From: CG1-02-35-72 sp964564475
GTDB taxonomy: Bacteria; Bacteroidota; Bacteroidia; Flavobacteriales; Flavobacteriaceae
Assembly (NCBI GenBank): GCA_964564475.1
Contig: CAZMBM010000046.1
Coordinates: forward strand, 1-15,940
Direction: 5' to 3'
Length of the DNA: 15,940 bases
Made by a program: the position numbers and the translations under genes. Under the pieces are notes generated by a model that was not told the DNA's origin, did not search any database, and saw only the letters and a list, made by a program, of their open reading frames with translations. Positions 7,289-15,282 of the stretch are shown here, in pieces. Every line of letters starts with the position of its first letter. The stretch's first letter is position 1.

Positions 7289-7296
7289 TTACTTTG
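7289..7296 (+). promoter_or_regulatory. Candidate -7 element TTACTTTG for the kinase-like gene
   Basis: TTACTTTG differs by one base from TAnnTTTG and ends 17 nt before the ATG at 7314. A TTGAC at 7261-7265 could act as the -33 element, but its spacing is longer than usual. A second possible core, TTTTG at 7282-7286, lies just upstream, so the exact choice is uncertain. Confidence 0.35.
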
Positions 7297-7313
7297 CATT
7301 TTATTGCATACTG

Positions 7314-8057
7314 ATGAAGATAGTTGTTGCCGCCCCTTATAAAAGAACACAAATTAAAACCGTATTAGAGACTATTCACAAGAATGGCACCATTGTTTAT
7401 AAAGGACGCAATACTGTTAAATCGATGACGGTAGGAGGTGAAAAATGGAATGTAAAGGTTTTTAAAACACCCCATCTTATCAATAAAATGGCTTACCGGT
7501 TGTTGCGAAAATCTAAAGCACAGCGCTCTTTTGAATTTGCTGTTTATTTGCTCGAGAAAGGTTTTTTAACGCCTAAGCCAATCGCTTACGCCGAAAACAG
7601 ACAAGGGCTTTTTTTGTTGGATAGTTATTATATTTCTGAGCAACTTGATTACGATATAACATTTAGAGAACTCATTACCGATATAGAATACCCTGACAGG
7701 CAAAACATTTTACAACAATTTACAGAATTTACGTATAATTTACAGGTGGCCGGTATTCATTTTATAGACCATTCTCCTGGTAATACGCTTATAATCAAGA
7801 ATAAAAACAAGAAATATGATTTTTATTTGGTAGATTTAAACCGTATGAAATTTGGCCATTTAGACTACAAAACACGCATCCATAATTTTGCCCGATTGTC
7901 TTTGACAGATGAGATGATTGAAACAATCGCTGTTAAATATGCGGCCATTTCTAACAAAGATTTTGAAGAAGTCTATGCCGATATGCTTAATACCTGCCAT
8001 GTATCGGCTGATAAGCGCGCTAAAAAAGCGGCTTTAAAAAAGAAAGTGGGGCTATAA
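7314..8057 (+). CDS. Lipopolysaccharide kinase-like protein (WaaP/Kdo kinase family)
   Basis: A 247-residue protein with a reduced protein-kinase-like fold, of the type that phosphorylates Kdo or heptose in the lipopolysaccharide inner core (WaaP, KdkA, InaA group). Visible motifs: VKVFK with ATP-binding K48, E74 in RSFEFA as the likely salt-bridge partner, the catalytic loop IDHSPGN (D152, N157), and YLVDLNR with D174 replacing the DFG aspartate. The C-terminus is strongly basic (DKRAKKAALKKKVGL), fitting contact with membrane phosphate. The start is ATG at 7314; an in-frame TTG at 7284 is unlikely because it overlaps the promoter region. The gene stands alone, divergent from the immunophilin gene and convergent with aroC. 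The exact acceptor is unknown. Confidence 0.8.
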   Translation: MKIVVAAPYKRTQIKTVLETIHKNGTIVYKGRNTVKSMTVGGEKWNVKVFKTPHLINKMAYRLLRKSKAQRSFEFAVYLLEKGFLTPKPIAYAENRQGLFLLDSYYISEQLDYDITFRELITDIEYPDRQNILQQFTEFTYNLQVAGIHFIDHSPGNTLIIKNKNKKYDFYLVDLNRMKFGHLDYKTRIHNFARLSLTDEMIETIAVKYAAISNKDFEEVYADMLNTCHVSADKRAKKAALKKKVGL

Positions 8058-8108
8058 TTTTACATTACAAACGTCATAGAGTACGCAAAGACGGAAAGAG
8101 TCATAGTC

Positions 8109-8138
8109 GGTTTGCAAACCTCCTTTGCAAAAGAGGAG
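8109..8138. repeat. Palindromes between convergent kinase-like and aroC genes
   Basis: GGTTTGCAAACC (8109-8120) is a perfect 12-bp palindrome. It overlaps CCTCCTTTGCAAAAGAGGAG (8119-8138), an imperfect hairpin in which CTCCT pairs with AGGAG. The second element touches the aroC stop codon. There is no strong T-run on either side, so this may be a weak bidirectional terminator or a remnant of a dispersed repeat. The remaining gap from 8058 shows nothing else. Confidence 0.4.
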
Positions 8139-9200
8139 TTACTTTCTGGCTTTATCCAACAAATAAAAATCGGCCAACACCAGGGCGGCCAAAGCTTCTA
8201 CAATGGGTACAGCACGTGGTACTACACAAGGGTCGTGACGTCCTTTGCCTTGCATAATAACTTTATTACCCTTACTGTCAATAGTTTCTTGTTTTTGTAA
8301 CAATGTGGCTACAGGCTTAAAAGCGACTCTAAAATAAATAGGCATACCATTACTGATACCGCCTTGAATACCCCCCGAAAGGTTGGTTTGGGTACTGCCG
8401 TCAGGATTAAATAAATCGTTGTGCTCACTGCCTTTCATGCGTGTCCCGCAAAAACCGCTACCGTATTCAAAACCTTTTACGGCGTTTATACTGAGCATGG
8501 CTTGTCCTAATGCGGCGTGGAGTTTGTTAAAAACAGGTTCACCTAAGCCGGTGGGGGCATTATTTATAACACAAGTTACAGTGCCGCCAATAGTATCGCC
8601 TTGTTTTTTAACTGCTTCAATTTTTTTAATCATTTGTTGTGCGATATCGTCATCCGGACAACGGACAATATTACTATCTGTTTTCGATAAATTGAGCTCT
8701 TGATAGGGCTTTTCTAAATACAAGTCGCCCACAGACGAAGTATAGGCTTGTATGCTAATATTTTTTAACAATTGTTTGGCTATGGCACCGGCCACCACCC
8801 AGTTGGCTGTTTCGCGGGCCGAAGAGCGGCCGCCTCCGCGGTAATCGCGTAAACCGTATTTTTTTGTGTAGGTAAAATCAGCGTGAGACGGGCGAAAAAC
8901 GTCATCGTTATGACTGTAATCTTGAGACTTCTGATCGGTGTTCTTTATTTGAAACCCAATAGGCATTCCCGTAGTTTTGCCTTCGAAAATACCCGATAAG
9001 AATGCAACTTTATCGGCTTCTTTACGCTGGGTAACTATTTTAGATTGTCCGGGTTTTCGCCGATTGAGTGCGGCTTGAACCGCATTTAAATCGAGTGTTA
9101 ATCCGGCCGGACAACCGTCAATGATACCCCCAATGGCCGTACCGTGAGACGCTCCAAAAGTGGTCAGTTTAAAAAGATTGCCAAAAGAATTTCCTGTCAT
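8139..9200 (-). CDS. aroC: Chorismate synthase
   Basis: A 353-residue enzyme of the shikimate pathway that converts 5-enolpyruvylshikimate-3-phosphate to chorismate, using reduced FMN without net redox change. The family signatures are all present: GASHG at 16-20, NRRKPGQS at 46-53, RPSHADFTY at 103-111, RGGGRSSARET at 121-131, and GRHDPCVVPRAVPI at 320-333. Length is typical (about 350-370). There is no transit or signal sequence, so it is a cytoplasmic tetramer as in relatives. No other aro genes are adjacent. It lies 44 nt downstream of the TauE-like gene on the same strand, and a TAnnTTTG box in that gap suggests its own promoter. Confidence 0.97.
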   Translation of the reverse strand: MTGNSFGNLFKLTTFGASHGTAIGGIIDGCPAGLTLDLNAVQAALNRRKPGQSKIVTQRKEADKVAFLSGIFEGKTTGMPIGFQIKNTDQKSQDYSHNDDVFRPSHADFTYTKKYGLRDYRGGGRSSARETANWVVAGAIAKQLLKNISIQAYTSSVGDLYLEKPYQELNLSKTDSNIVRCPDDDIAQQMIKKIEAVKKQGDTIGGTVTCVINNAPTGLGEPVFNKLHAALGQAMLSINAVKGFEYGSGFCGTRMKGSEHNDLFNPDGSTQTNLSGGIQGGISNGMPIYFRVAFKPVATLLQKQETIDSKGNKVIMQGKGRHDPCVVPRAVPIVEALAALVLADFYLLDKARK

Positions 9201-9225
9201 TTTTATCAGCTTTAAAAGAATGTTA

Positions 9226-9233
9226 CAAAGGTA
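9226..9233 (-). promoter_or_regulatory. -7 element TACCTTTG for aroC
   Basis: On the minus strand TACCTTTG fits TAnnTTTG exactly and ends 25 nt before the aroC ATG. It lies in the 44-nt gap after the permease gene, so aroC can probably be transcribed independently. No good -33 TTG is seen; that position falls inside the end of the permease gene. Confidence 0.55.
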
Positions 9234-9244
9234 GAATTTAAATA

Positions 9245-9997
9245 CTATTTGAAAAACCAGAGTTTTATACCCATAATAATTATCATAATTATTAAAAAGA
9301 GGCGTACAAAACCATCCCCTTTTTTAACTTGGTAACGGCTTGAAAACCATCCGCCCAGAGCATTTCCGATAGAAAGATATAACCCTAATTTCCAATCTAT
9401 TACGCCAGCTATTGCAAATACGGCGATAGAAGATAAATTGTAAATAAGAGCGACAAACACCTTGATAGCATTACTTTTTACCAATGTAAAATGGTTGATA
9501 GCCGATAAGGCTAAAATCATAATAAAACCAACACCGGCTTGTATAAAACCACCGTAAACGCCTACAAAAAAGAAAGCCACAATACTCATCCAAAAATATT
9601 TTCCTTTTGTGCGTTCTTTGTGGGCAAGCGTTATTTTAGGATTGACAATCATATAAATTACCACGACAAACATGATAATGGCCAATATTTTGTTGAATAA
9701 ATCGCCCTTAATATCAACGGCAATATTAGCGCCCAAAATAGCGCCAAAAAAAGCCGATACGGCTACCCATCCGGCAAAAGGAAATTCAGAAACACCTTTA
9801 CTTTTAAATCCGGCTACAGAAAAAACATTTTGAATAACGATAGATATACGATTGGTGCCATTGGCCACAGTAGGCGGTAATCCTAAAAAAATAAGAATAG
9901 GCAGGGTAAGCAATGAGCCGCCACCGGCCAAAATATTGATAAAGCCCGCAATAAAACCGACACCTATGAGTATTAATAAATCGTATGGGAATTGCAT
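9245..9997 (-). CDS. TSUP family permease (TauE/SafE)
   Basis: A 250-residue polytopic inner-membrane protein of the TauE/SafE (TSUP) family, whose members export or import small organic anions and sulfur compounds such as sulfite or sulfoacetate. The first hydrophobic segment carries the family motif GFIAGFINILAGGGSLLTLP (17-36), followed by NGTNRISI (46-53). The internal duplication is visible in the second half as FFFVGVYGGFIQAGVGFIM (about 141-159). About seven to eight hydrophobic segments can be counted, with the last at the extreme C-terminus (LFLIIMIIIMGIKLWFF). Length is normal. No sulfur-metabolism gene is adjacent, so the substrate cannot be inferred. The gene diverges from ppc. 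Confidence 0.88.
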   Translation of the reverse strand: MQFPYDLLILIGVGFIAGFINILAGGGSLLTLPILIFLGLPPTVANGTNRISIVIQNVFSVAGFKSKGVSEFPFAGWVAVSAFFGAILGANIAVDIKGDLFNKILAIIMFVVVIYMIVNPKITLAHKERTKGKYFWMSIVAFFFVGVYGGFIQAGVGFIMILALSAINHFTLVKSNAIKVFVALIYNLSSIAVFAIAGVIDWKLGLYLSIGNALGGWFSSRYQVKKGDGFVRLFLIIMIIIMGIKLWFFK

Positions 9998-10087
9998 GTG
10001 ACAGTAAATAATTTGTAAATGTAATTAAAATCAAAACACGGGAAACGTCATTTCAATCGTTTTCGTAAATTAACCGTATGATTGCAA

Positions 10088-10095
10088 TATATTTG
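10088..10095 (+). promoter_or_regulatory. -7 element TATATTTG for ppc
   Basis: TATATTTG fits TAnnTTTG exactly and ends 36 nt before the ppc ATG. The -33 region contains GTTTTCG rather than a clear TTG. It lies in the 134-nt gap between the divergent permease and ppc genes, in which no other element stands out. Confidence 0.55.
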
Positions 10096-10131
10096 CCAAA
10101 GCTTTTGTAATTTTCACTTTTTAAATAACTT

Positions 10132-12711
10132 ATGATAAAGCATCCAAAACTTAAACGATTTAACGAAAATGTTCTGGCAAAATACCATATTTACAACAGT
10201 ATTTTTATGACGCTTCCGTTTGATGCCATAGGTAAAACAGGAGTGCTTTTACCTTTGTTCCACAGCGTTTGTAAAAAAGGCTTTGAGAAAGGTAAAAATC
10301 CGGTAGAAATTATTGAAAGTTTTTTTACGAATTACCGAAACAATCCATCCGATAAGGAGAAAATAGATATGCTGTTTAGGTTTATTCAATATATTGAACG
10401 TCAGGTTGTTTTATTTGATGCTATTGAAGATGCCGGATTTGCCATTGTAAACAATATGGATGGGATTGGTACCCTGCGAAACAGTAAGGAAACGGCTTCT
10501 CAAGAAAATAAAAAAGAAGCATTAAAATCGTATCTCGAAAATTTTAAAATACGCTTGGTGTTAACAGCACACCCCACACAATTTTATCCGGGAACGGTAC
10601 TGGGGATTATTACCGATTTGACAGAAGCTATTCAAAAAAATGATTTATTACTGATTAATAAATTATTGGCACAACTAGGGAAAACACCTTTTTTAAAGCA
10701 CAAAAAACCAACACCTTACGATGAGGCGGTTAGTTTAATATGGTACTTAGAGAATGTATTTTACCACGCAATTTCAGAGGTGTATAACTATATTCAAAGC
10801 AATATATTTGATGACGCACCCATAGCTAATGATATTATAAATTTAGGTTTTTGGCCGGGAGGCGACAGGGATGGCAACCCGTTTGTGACGACCGAAATCA
10901 CCTTAAATGTCGCCAAGCGATTAAGGCAAACCATACTCAAGAATTATTATCGAGATATGAGGCAATTAAAAAGACGTTTAACTTTTAAAGGTGTGGCACC
11001 GCTGGTTGAAGAATTGGAACAAATTTTACTCGAAAACAGTGCAAACCCTGAGTTGAACACTATGTTGCCTTTAACCGATTTTAAAGCCAAACTTGAAGAG
11101 ATTAAGCGCCTTTTGATGCTAAATCACCAGTCATTATTTCTAGATGAAATTAACGATTTAATAAACAAGGTAAACCTGTTTGGCTATCATTTTGCAACGC
11201 TCGATTTAAGACAAGACAGCAGGGTTCATCACGATGTGTTTGAAAAAATTGTAAAGACCATAACGGATAATAATAAGAATATTTTTCCTAAAAATTATTT
11301 AAAATTATCTGAGACTGAGCAGATTAAAATATTAGAAAATATCAGCGGCGATATTGACATAAATATTTTTAAAGATGAGATGGTCATCAAGACTTTAAGC
11401 TCTATTAAAGCCCTTAAGACCATCCAAAAAAGTAATGGTGAAAAAGGAGCCAACCGGTATATTATAAGCAACAATCAAACAGCTCTGAATGTGATGGAAA
11501 CTTATGCTATGTTTAAGTTATGTGGCTTTGGAGAGGATTTGACTGTAGATATTATTCCACTTTTTGAAACTATTGACGATTTGATTAATGCCCCAGAGGT
11601 TATGGAACGGTTGTATTGCAATGTGGCCTATAAAAAACATCTAAACCAGCGAAATAATACACAAACTATTATGCTTGGTTTTTCTGACGGCACCAAAGAT
11701 GGGGGCTATTTAATGGCCAATTGGTCTATTTTTAAGGCCAAAGAAAATTTGACAACCATTTCGCGAAAGTACGGCATTAAAGTCCTCTTTTTCGATGGAC
11801 GTGGTGGCCCGCCGGCGCGTGGCGGTGGTAAAACACACAAATTTTACGCCTCATTAGGGCCTACAATAGAGAATCAAGAGATTCAGCTGACAGTTCAAGG
11901 ACAAACGATTAGTTCTAATTTTGGAACCGTAGAATCGGCACAGTACAATATTGAACAATTGTTGAGTTCGGGAATTACCAACAAACTATTCAGTCAATCA
12001 GATAATAAATTAAGAATCGAAGAATCGAAAATTTTAAACAATTTGGCTGAGCTAAGTTACAAAGCCTATGTCGATTTTAAAAATCACCCAAAATTTTTAC
12101 CTTATTTAGAGCGCATGAGTACTTTAAAATATTACGCCAAAACAAACATAGGAAGTCGCCCGAGTAAGCGTTCAAATGCCACTAAACTCAACTTTTCTGA
12201 TTTACGTGCCATTCCGTTTGTGGGTTCATGGAGTCAGTTAAAACAAAATGTACCGGGTTTTTACGGTGTAGGAGCGGCTTTAAAACACTATGAAGATTTG
12301 GGTGCATTTGATAAATTGATTAAGCTTTATAATAATTCCGATTTTTTTAAGGCTTTGATTAAAAATAGCATGATGGCCTTGTCGAAATCATTTTTTGAAT
12401 TGACGGCTTATATGGGTGATGACGATGAGTTTGGTGATTTTTGGAAACTTATTTACAGTGAATACAATACCAGTAAACGACTCATACTCAAGTTGACAGG
12501 TTATGAAAAGCTCATGCAAAATAATCCTGAAGGTTTGGCGTCTATCAACATCCGCGAAAGCATTGTTTTACCATTGTTAACCATACAACAATATGCTTTG
12601 CTCAAAATTCAAAAAACTAAAAAAATAGATAAAGATTTATTAGAAGTTTACGAAAAAATGGTCACACGTTCATTGTTTGGTAATATTAATGCCAGCAGAA
12701 ACTCGGCATAG
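10132..12711 (+). CDS. ppc: Phosphoenolpyruvate carboxylase
   Basis: An 859-residue enzyme that carboxylates PEP with bicarbonate to oxaloacetate, replenishing the citric acid cycle. Recognisable blocks: TAHPTQ with catalytic H147, GFWPGGDRDGNP (239-250), PLFET with metal ligand E479, GFSDGTKDGG with D519 and K522, FFDGRGGPPARGGG (553-566) with R557 and R563, GSRPSKR (674-680), and LRAIPFVGSWSQ (691-702). These correspond to E. coli H138, E506, D543, K546, R581 and R587. Three motifs differ from the textbook form: TAHPTE-x-x-RR reads TAHPTQFYPGT, the FHGRGG histidine (E. coli H579) is D555, and the C-terminal NTG reads RNSA. Length is near the E. coli enzyme (883). I believe such changes recur in flavobacterial enzymes but cannot confirm it here. 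The frame is intact, so an active enzyme is likely. Confidence 0.94.
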   Translation: MIKHPKLKRFNENVLAKYHIYNSIFMTLPFDAIGKTGVLLPLFHSVCKKGFEKGKNPVEIIESFFTNYRNNPSDKEKIDMLFRFIQYIERQVVLFDAIEDAGFAIVNNMDGIGTLRNSKETASQENKKEALKSYLENFKIRLVLTAHPTQFYPGTVLGIITDLTEAIQKNDLLLINKLLAQLGKTPFLKHKKPTPYDEAVSLIWYLENVFYHAISEVYNYIQSNIFDDAPIANDIINLGFWPGGDRDGNPFVTTEITLNVAKRLRQTILKNYYRDMRQLKRRLTFKGVAPLVEELEQILLENSANPELNTMLPLTDFKAKLEEIKRLLMLNHQSLFLDEINDLINKVNLFGYHFATLDLRQDSRVHHDVFEKIVKTITDNNKNIFPKNYLKLSETEQIKILENISGDIDINIFKDEMVIKTLSSIKALKTIQKSNGEKGANRYIISNNQTALNVMETYAMFKLCGFGEDLTVDIIPLFETIDDLINAPEVMERLYCNVAYKKHLNQRNNTQTIMLGFSDGTKDGGYLMANWSIFKAKENLTTISRKYGIKVLFFDGRGGPPARGGGKTHKFYASLGPTIENQEIQLTVQGQTISSNFGTVESAQYNIEQLLSSGITNKLFSQSDNKLRIEESKILNNLAELSYKAYVDFKNHPKFLPYLERMSTLKYYAKTNIGSRPSKRSNATKLNFSDLRAIPFVGSWSQLKQNVPGFYGVGAALKHYEDLGAFDKLIKLYNNSDFFKALIKNSMMALSKSFFELTAYMGDDDEFGDFWKLIYSEYNTSKRLILKLTGYEKLMQNNPEGLASINIRESIVLPLLTIQQYALLKIQKTKKIDKDLLEVYEKMVTRSLFGNINASRNSA

Positions 12712-12776
12712 CTTAAAAGTTAATATTTTAGTATAAATTTAATACTTTTCTTAAACGATGACAACACTAACTTAAT

Positions 12777-12784
12777 TATCTTTG
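12777..12784 (+). promoter_or_regulatory. -7 element TATCTTTG for the 606-residue gene
   Basis: TATCTTTG fits TAnnTTTG exactly and is followed by C, as is common in Flavobacteriia. It ends 51 nt before the ATG at 12836, giving a leader of roughly 45 nt. It implies that this gene is transcribed independently of ppc, which ends 65 nt upstream of the box. Confidence 0.6.
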
Positions 12785-12835
12785 CATTTTAAAAGCGTAG
12801 AAAGCATACATCGACAATAATATAAACATATATAA

Positions 12836-14656
12836 ATGACAAAAACACATTCATTCCATATCCCTGTAATGGGGATTGGATTTACCATTGATACCCCTCT
12901 CAAGGTATCAAAATATGGTATTGATTCGGTTATTCCTTTAATCGACGATATTCTTCTTGAAAAACTTAGGAAGATGTATTGTGCCAAATTTAAAATCCCT
13001 TACAATGAAATTACCGAAAAAACTAAGGATTTTAGAGCCGAAAGAATAGCTTCTTATCTCAATTTGATTAAAGATTTGGCCGAGAAAAAATTTGAAGACT
13101 TTAAAAATGCAGCTATTGAAAAAGGACAAGAACTTAAAGACTATTTAAGTATGTTGCCCGATGGCTCTGATATTAAAAATGAGTTAAAGAATTTGACAGA
13201 AAATAACACACACTTAAACGATGTGAAAAATTGGTTAAAAAATAACTTATCAATGGGCAGCATTGATGTAAACATCATGACCAAGGTAGATAAAGACAAT
13301 TATATTAAGGATGAAAAACTACCTATTGAATACAATGACGCCCACGCAGCTTTAAGAGGTTTTGCTAACAGTAATTTAAATTCGTCTATAATATTTTCGG
13401 CCGGGATGAATCCTAGATTGTATGCCTATACCGAAAAATTCGACGATTTTTATCCTGATGAAAACGGGTTGATTAAAAAGAAAATTATTTTAAAAGTCAG
13501 TGATTACAGGTCGGCTTTAATTCAGGGGAAATTCTTAGCAAAGAAAGGCTTATGGGTCTCAGAGTACAGAATTGAGTCAGGACTTAATTGTGGCGGCCAT
13601 GCCTTTGCTACAGACGGTTATTTGTTAGGGCCGGTTTTAGAAGAATTCAAAGAGAAACGTCAAGAATTGGTACAATCAATTCACGAAATTTTAGTCAATG
13701 CTCTTGCTATCAAAGAACGTGTCATACCTAAAACAACTTTAGCTTTGAAAATTACAGCTCAAGGAGGTGTTGGTACTGCCGAAGAGCATCAATTTTTGTT
13801 AAATCACTATCAAATTGATTCGGTAGGTTGGGGAACACCCTTTCTTCTGGTGCCCGAGGCAACAACTGTTGACAAGGCTACTATGGATAAATTGATTAAA
13901 GCCAAAGAAAAAGATTTGTACCTGAGTGATATTTCTCCTCTAGGTGTTCCTTTTAATAGTTTAAGTGGGAATACTAAAGACATTGAAAAATTTTCTTTAA
14001 TTGCCAAGGGAAGACCCGGAAGTTCGTGTCCAAAGAAGTACGTATCTTTAAATAATGAATTTACAGAAAAAAATATTTGTACAGCGTCTCGTCAATACCA
14101 ATATTTAAAACTAAAAGAGCTGGAAGAGAAAAACTTGCCGGAGAATGATTACAAGGTTAAATATGATAAAATAGTCGAAAAATCATGTATTTGTGTCGGG
14201 TTGGGAACTTCAGCTTTACTGGCACATAACATAGATACAAAGACAGAAGGAGAGGGTGTTTCTATTTGCCCCGGCCCTAATATGGCCTATTTTTCTAAAA
14301 AGATGAGTTTAAAAGAAATAACAAGTCATATCTATGGAGAATCTAATATGATTTCAAGAAACGACCGTCCCAATATGTTTACAAAAGAACTCAATATTTA
14401 TATTGACTTTTTAAAAAATAAGATAGAAGAAACTAAGCAGGACGCATCGCTTAAGCAACAAAAATATTTACTAAAATTTTCTAATAATTTAAAAGGAGGA
14501 ATAGACTATTACAAGCAACTATTCAGTGATTTAAAAAGCGGTTTTCAAGATACAAAAGCAACTATATTAAAAGAATTAGAGGCCGGTGCAGTAGCTTTAC
14601 AAAACCTAAATTTTGAAATACAAAATTTGCAAGTATTGACGGTTAAAGCGTATTAA
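12836..14656 (+). CDS. Uncharacterised FMN TIM-barrel-like protein with cysteine motifs
   Basis: A 606-residue soluble protein whose function I do not recognise. The N-terminus (IPVMGIGFTIDTPLKVSKYG, 9-28) resembles the first strand and loop of nitronate-monooxygenase-like barrels. Alternating strands follow (DVNIMTKV near 144, SIIFSAG near 184, IILKVSD near 217). ALKITAQGGVGTAEEHQF (303-320) then VGWGTPFLLVPEAT (330-343) looks like the phosphate-binding end of an FMN TIM barrel. Cysteines stand in striking contexts: GLNCGGHAF (C252), GSSCPKKY (C398), NICTASRQYQ (C415), CICVG (C451, C453) and ICPGP (C478), which could hold a thiol nucleophile or an Fe-S cluster. Two helical, probably coiled-coil regions are at about 60-140 and 515-606. 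There is no signal peptide. It has its own -7 box after ppc. A flavoenzyme is likely; the reaction is unknown. Confidence 0.6.
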   Translation: MTKTHSFHIPVMGIGFTIDTPLKVSKYGIDSVIPLIDDILLEKLRKMYCAKFKIPYNEITEKTKDFRAERIASYLNLIKDLAEKKFEDFKNAAIEKGQELKDYLSMLPDGSDIKNELKNLTENNTHLNDVKNWLKNNLSMGSIDVNIMTKVDKDNYIKDEKLPIEYNDAHAALRGFANSNLNSSIIFSAGMNPRLYAYTEKFDDFYPDENGLIKKKIILKVSDYRSALIQGKFLAKKGLWVSEYRIESGLNCGGHAFATDGYLLGPVLEEFKEKRQELVQSIHEILVNALAIKERVIPKTTLALKITAQGGVGTAEEHQFLLNHYQIDSVGWGTPFLLVPEATTVDKATMDKLIKAKEKDLYLSDISPLGVPFNSLSGNTKDIEKFSLIAKGRPGSSCPKKYVSLNNEFTEKNICTASRQYQYLKLKELEEKNLPENDYKVKYDKIVEKSCICVGLGTSALLAHNIDTKTEGEGVSICPGPNMAYFSKKMSLKEITSHIYGESNMISRNDRPNMFTKELNIYIDFLKNKIEETKQDASLKQQKYLLKFSNNLKGGIDYYKQLFSDLKSGFQDTKATILKELEAGAVALQNLNFEIQNLQVLTVKAY

Positions 14657-14674
14657 ATATCTTTTATTTATTGC

Positions 14675-14692
14675 TCTAAAAGGGTTTTTAGA
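14675..14692 (+). terminator. Weak hairpin after the 606-residue gene
   Basis: TCTAAAA (14675-14681) pairs perfectly with TTTTAGA (14686-14692) across a GGGT loop, 18 nt past the stop codon. The stem is short and AT-rich with no T-run after it, so termination here is only a possibility. The rest of the gap to 14796 holds the promoter region of the DUF411 gene. Confidence 0.3.
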
Positions 14693-14748
14693 CTAGGTAT
14701 TTAAAAAACGGGTATTCGATGCTATATTAAAACAAATAACAAAAAAAC

Positions 14749-14763
14749 CTTACTTTTGGTAAG
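14749..14763 (+). promoter_or_regulatory. -7 element within a small palindrome, DUF411 gene
   Basis: TACTTTTG (14751-14758) fits TAnnTTTG and ends 37 nt before the ATG. It is embedded in the inverted repeat CTTAC-TTTTG-GTAAG (14749-14763), so a dimeric regulator could bind over the promoter core. The repeat is only 5 bp per arm and may be chance. Confidence 0.45.
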
Positions 14764-14795
14764 ACATATTAATAAACAATTTTAAAAATGAAATT

Positions 14796-15281
14796 ATGAA
14801 TAATAAAGTAAAGCGCGCCATTTTTGCAGTTGTTATTGCTGTAATTGGTATTGGTGGCTACTATATTGTAGCTAACGAAAGTACGAATCAAGTTGATAAA
14901 AAAGTTTCGACAGAAAAAGTGAAAGTAACTATGTACAAAACACCCAATTGTGGCTGTTGTACAGGCTATGCCGATGAATTGAGGAGACAAGGTTTTGATG
15001 TGACTGTTATTAAAACGGTTGACATGGGAGCTGTAAAACAAAAATACGGTATTCCACTTGACAAACAAAGTTGTCACACAAGTATTATTGGCAATTATTT
15101 TGTAGAAGGACATGTGCCAATAGAAGCGGTTAATAAATTATTAAAAGAAAAACCTGCCATTGACGGCATAGGTTTACCCGAAATGCCTATCGGTACCCCT
15201 GGAATGCCAGGCCCAAAACGTGAACCTTATAGAGTGTATCAATCAGTAAAAGGCAAATTTTACGAATATGTTACAATTTAA
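14796..15281 (+). CDS. DUF411 metal-binding protein, membrane-anchored
   Basis: A 161-residue DUF411 protein. Residues about 8-26 form a hydrophobic segment after a basic start (MNNKVKR), so it is exported or anchored with the domain in the periplasm. The domain (about 43-140) starts like a thioredoxin fold: VTMYKTPNCGCC with C52, C54 and C55. It continues to SCHTSIIGNYFVEGHVP (92-108; C93, H94, H106) and ends with MPIGTPGMPGP (130-140), all family hallmarks. DUF411 proteins are often found with copper-resistance genes and are thought to bind metal, although the mechanism is not settled. No copper pump or chaperone gene is visible next to it, so copper handling is inferred from the family alone. 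Upstream lies a -7 box inside a small palindrome. Confidence 0.88.
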   Translation: MNNKVKRAIFAVVIAVIGIGGYYIVANESTNQVDKKVSTEKVKVTMYKTPNCGCCTGYADELRRQGFDVTVIKTVDMGAVKQKYGIPLDKQSCHTSIIGNYFVEGHVPIEAVNKLLKEKPAIDGIGLPEMPIGTPGMPGPKREPYRVYQSVKGKFYEYVTI

Positions 15282-15282
15282 T

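Noticed and set aside
7284..7313. In-frame TTG start that would extend the kinase-like protein by 10 residues
   Set aside because: It lies within the promoter region (TTACTTTG at 7289-7296), and the ATG at 7314 gives a natural N-terminus.
12714..12749. Possible terminator after ppc (AAAAGT pairing with ACTTTT, or AGTAT with ATACT)
   Set aside because: The two pairings are mutually exclusive, short and purely AT-rich; in such DNA they are expected by chance and no T-run follows.
14769..15113. Minus-strand open frame of 114 codons opposite the DUF411 gene
   Set aside because: It is antisense to an intact DUF411 domain, and its composition is that of a reverse-complement shadow.
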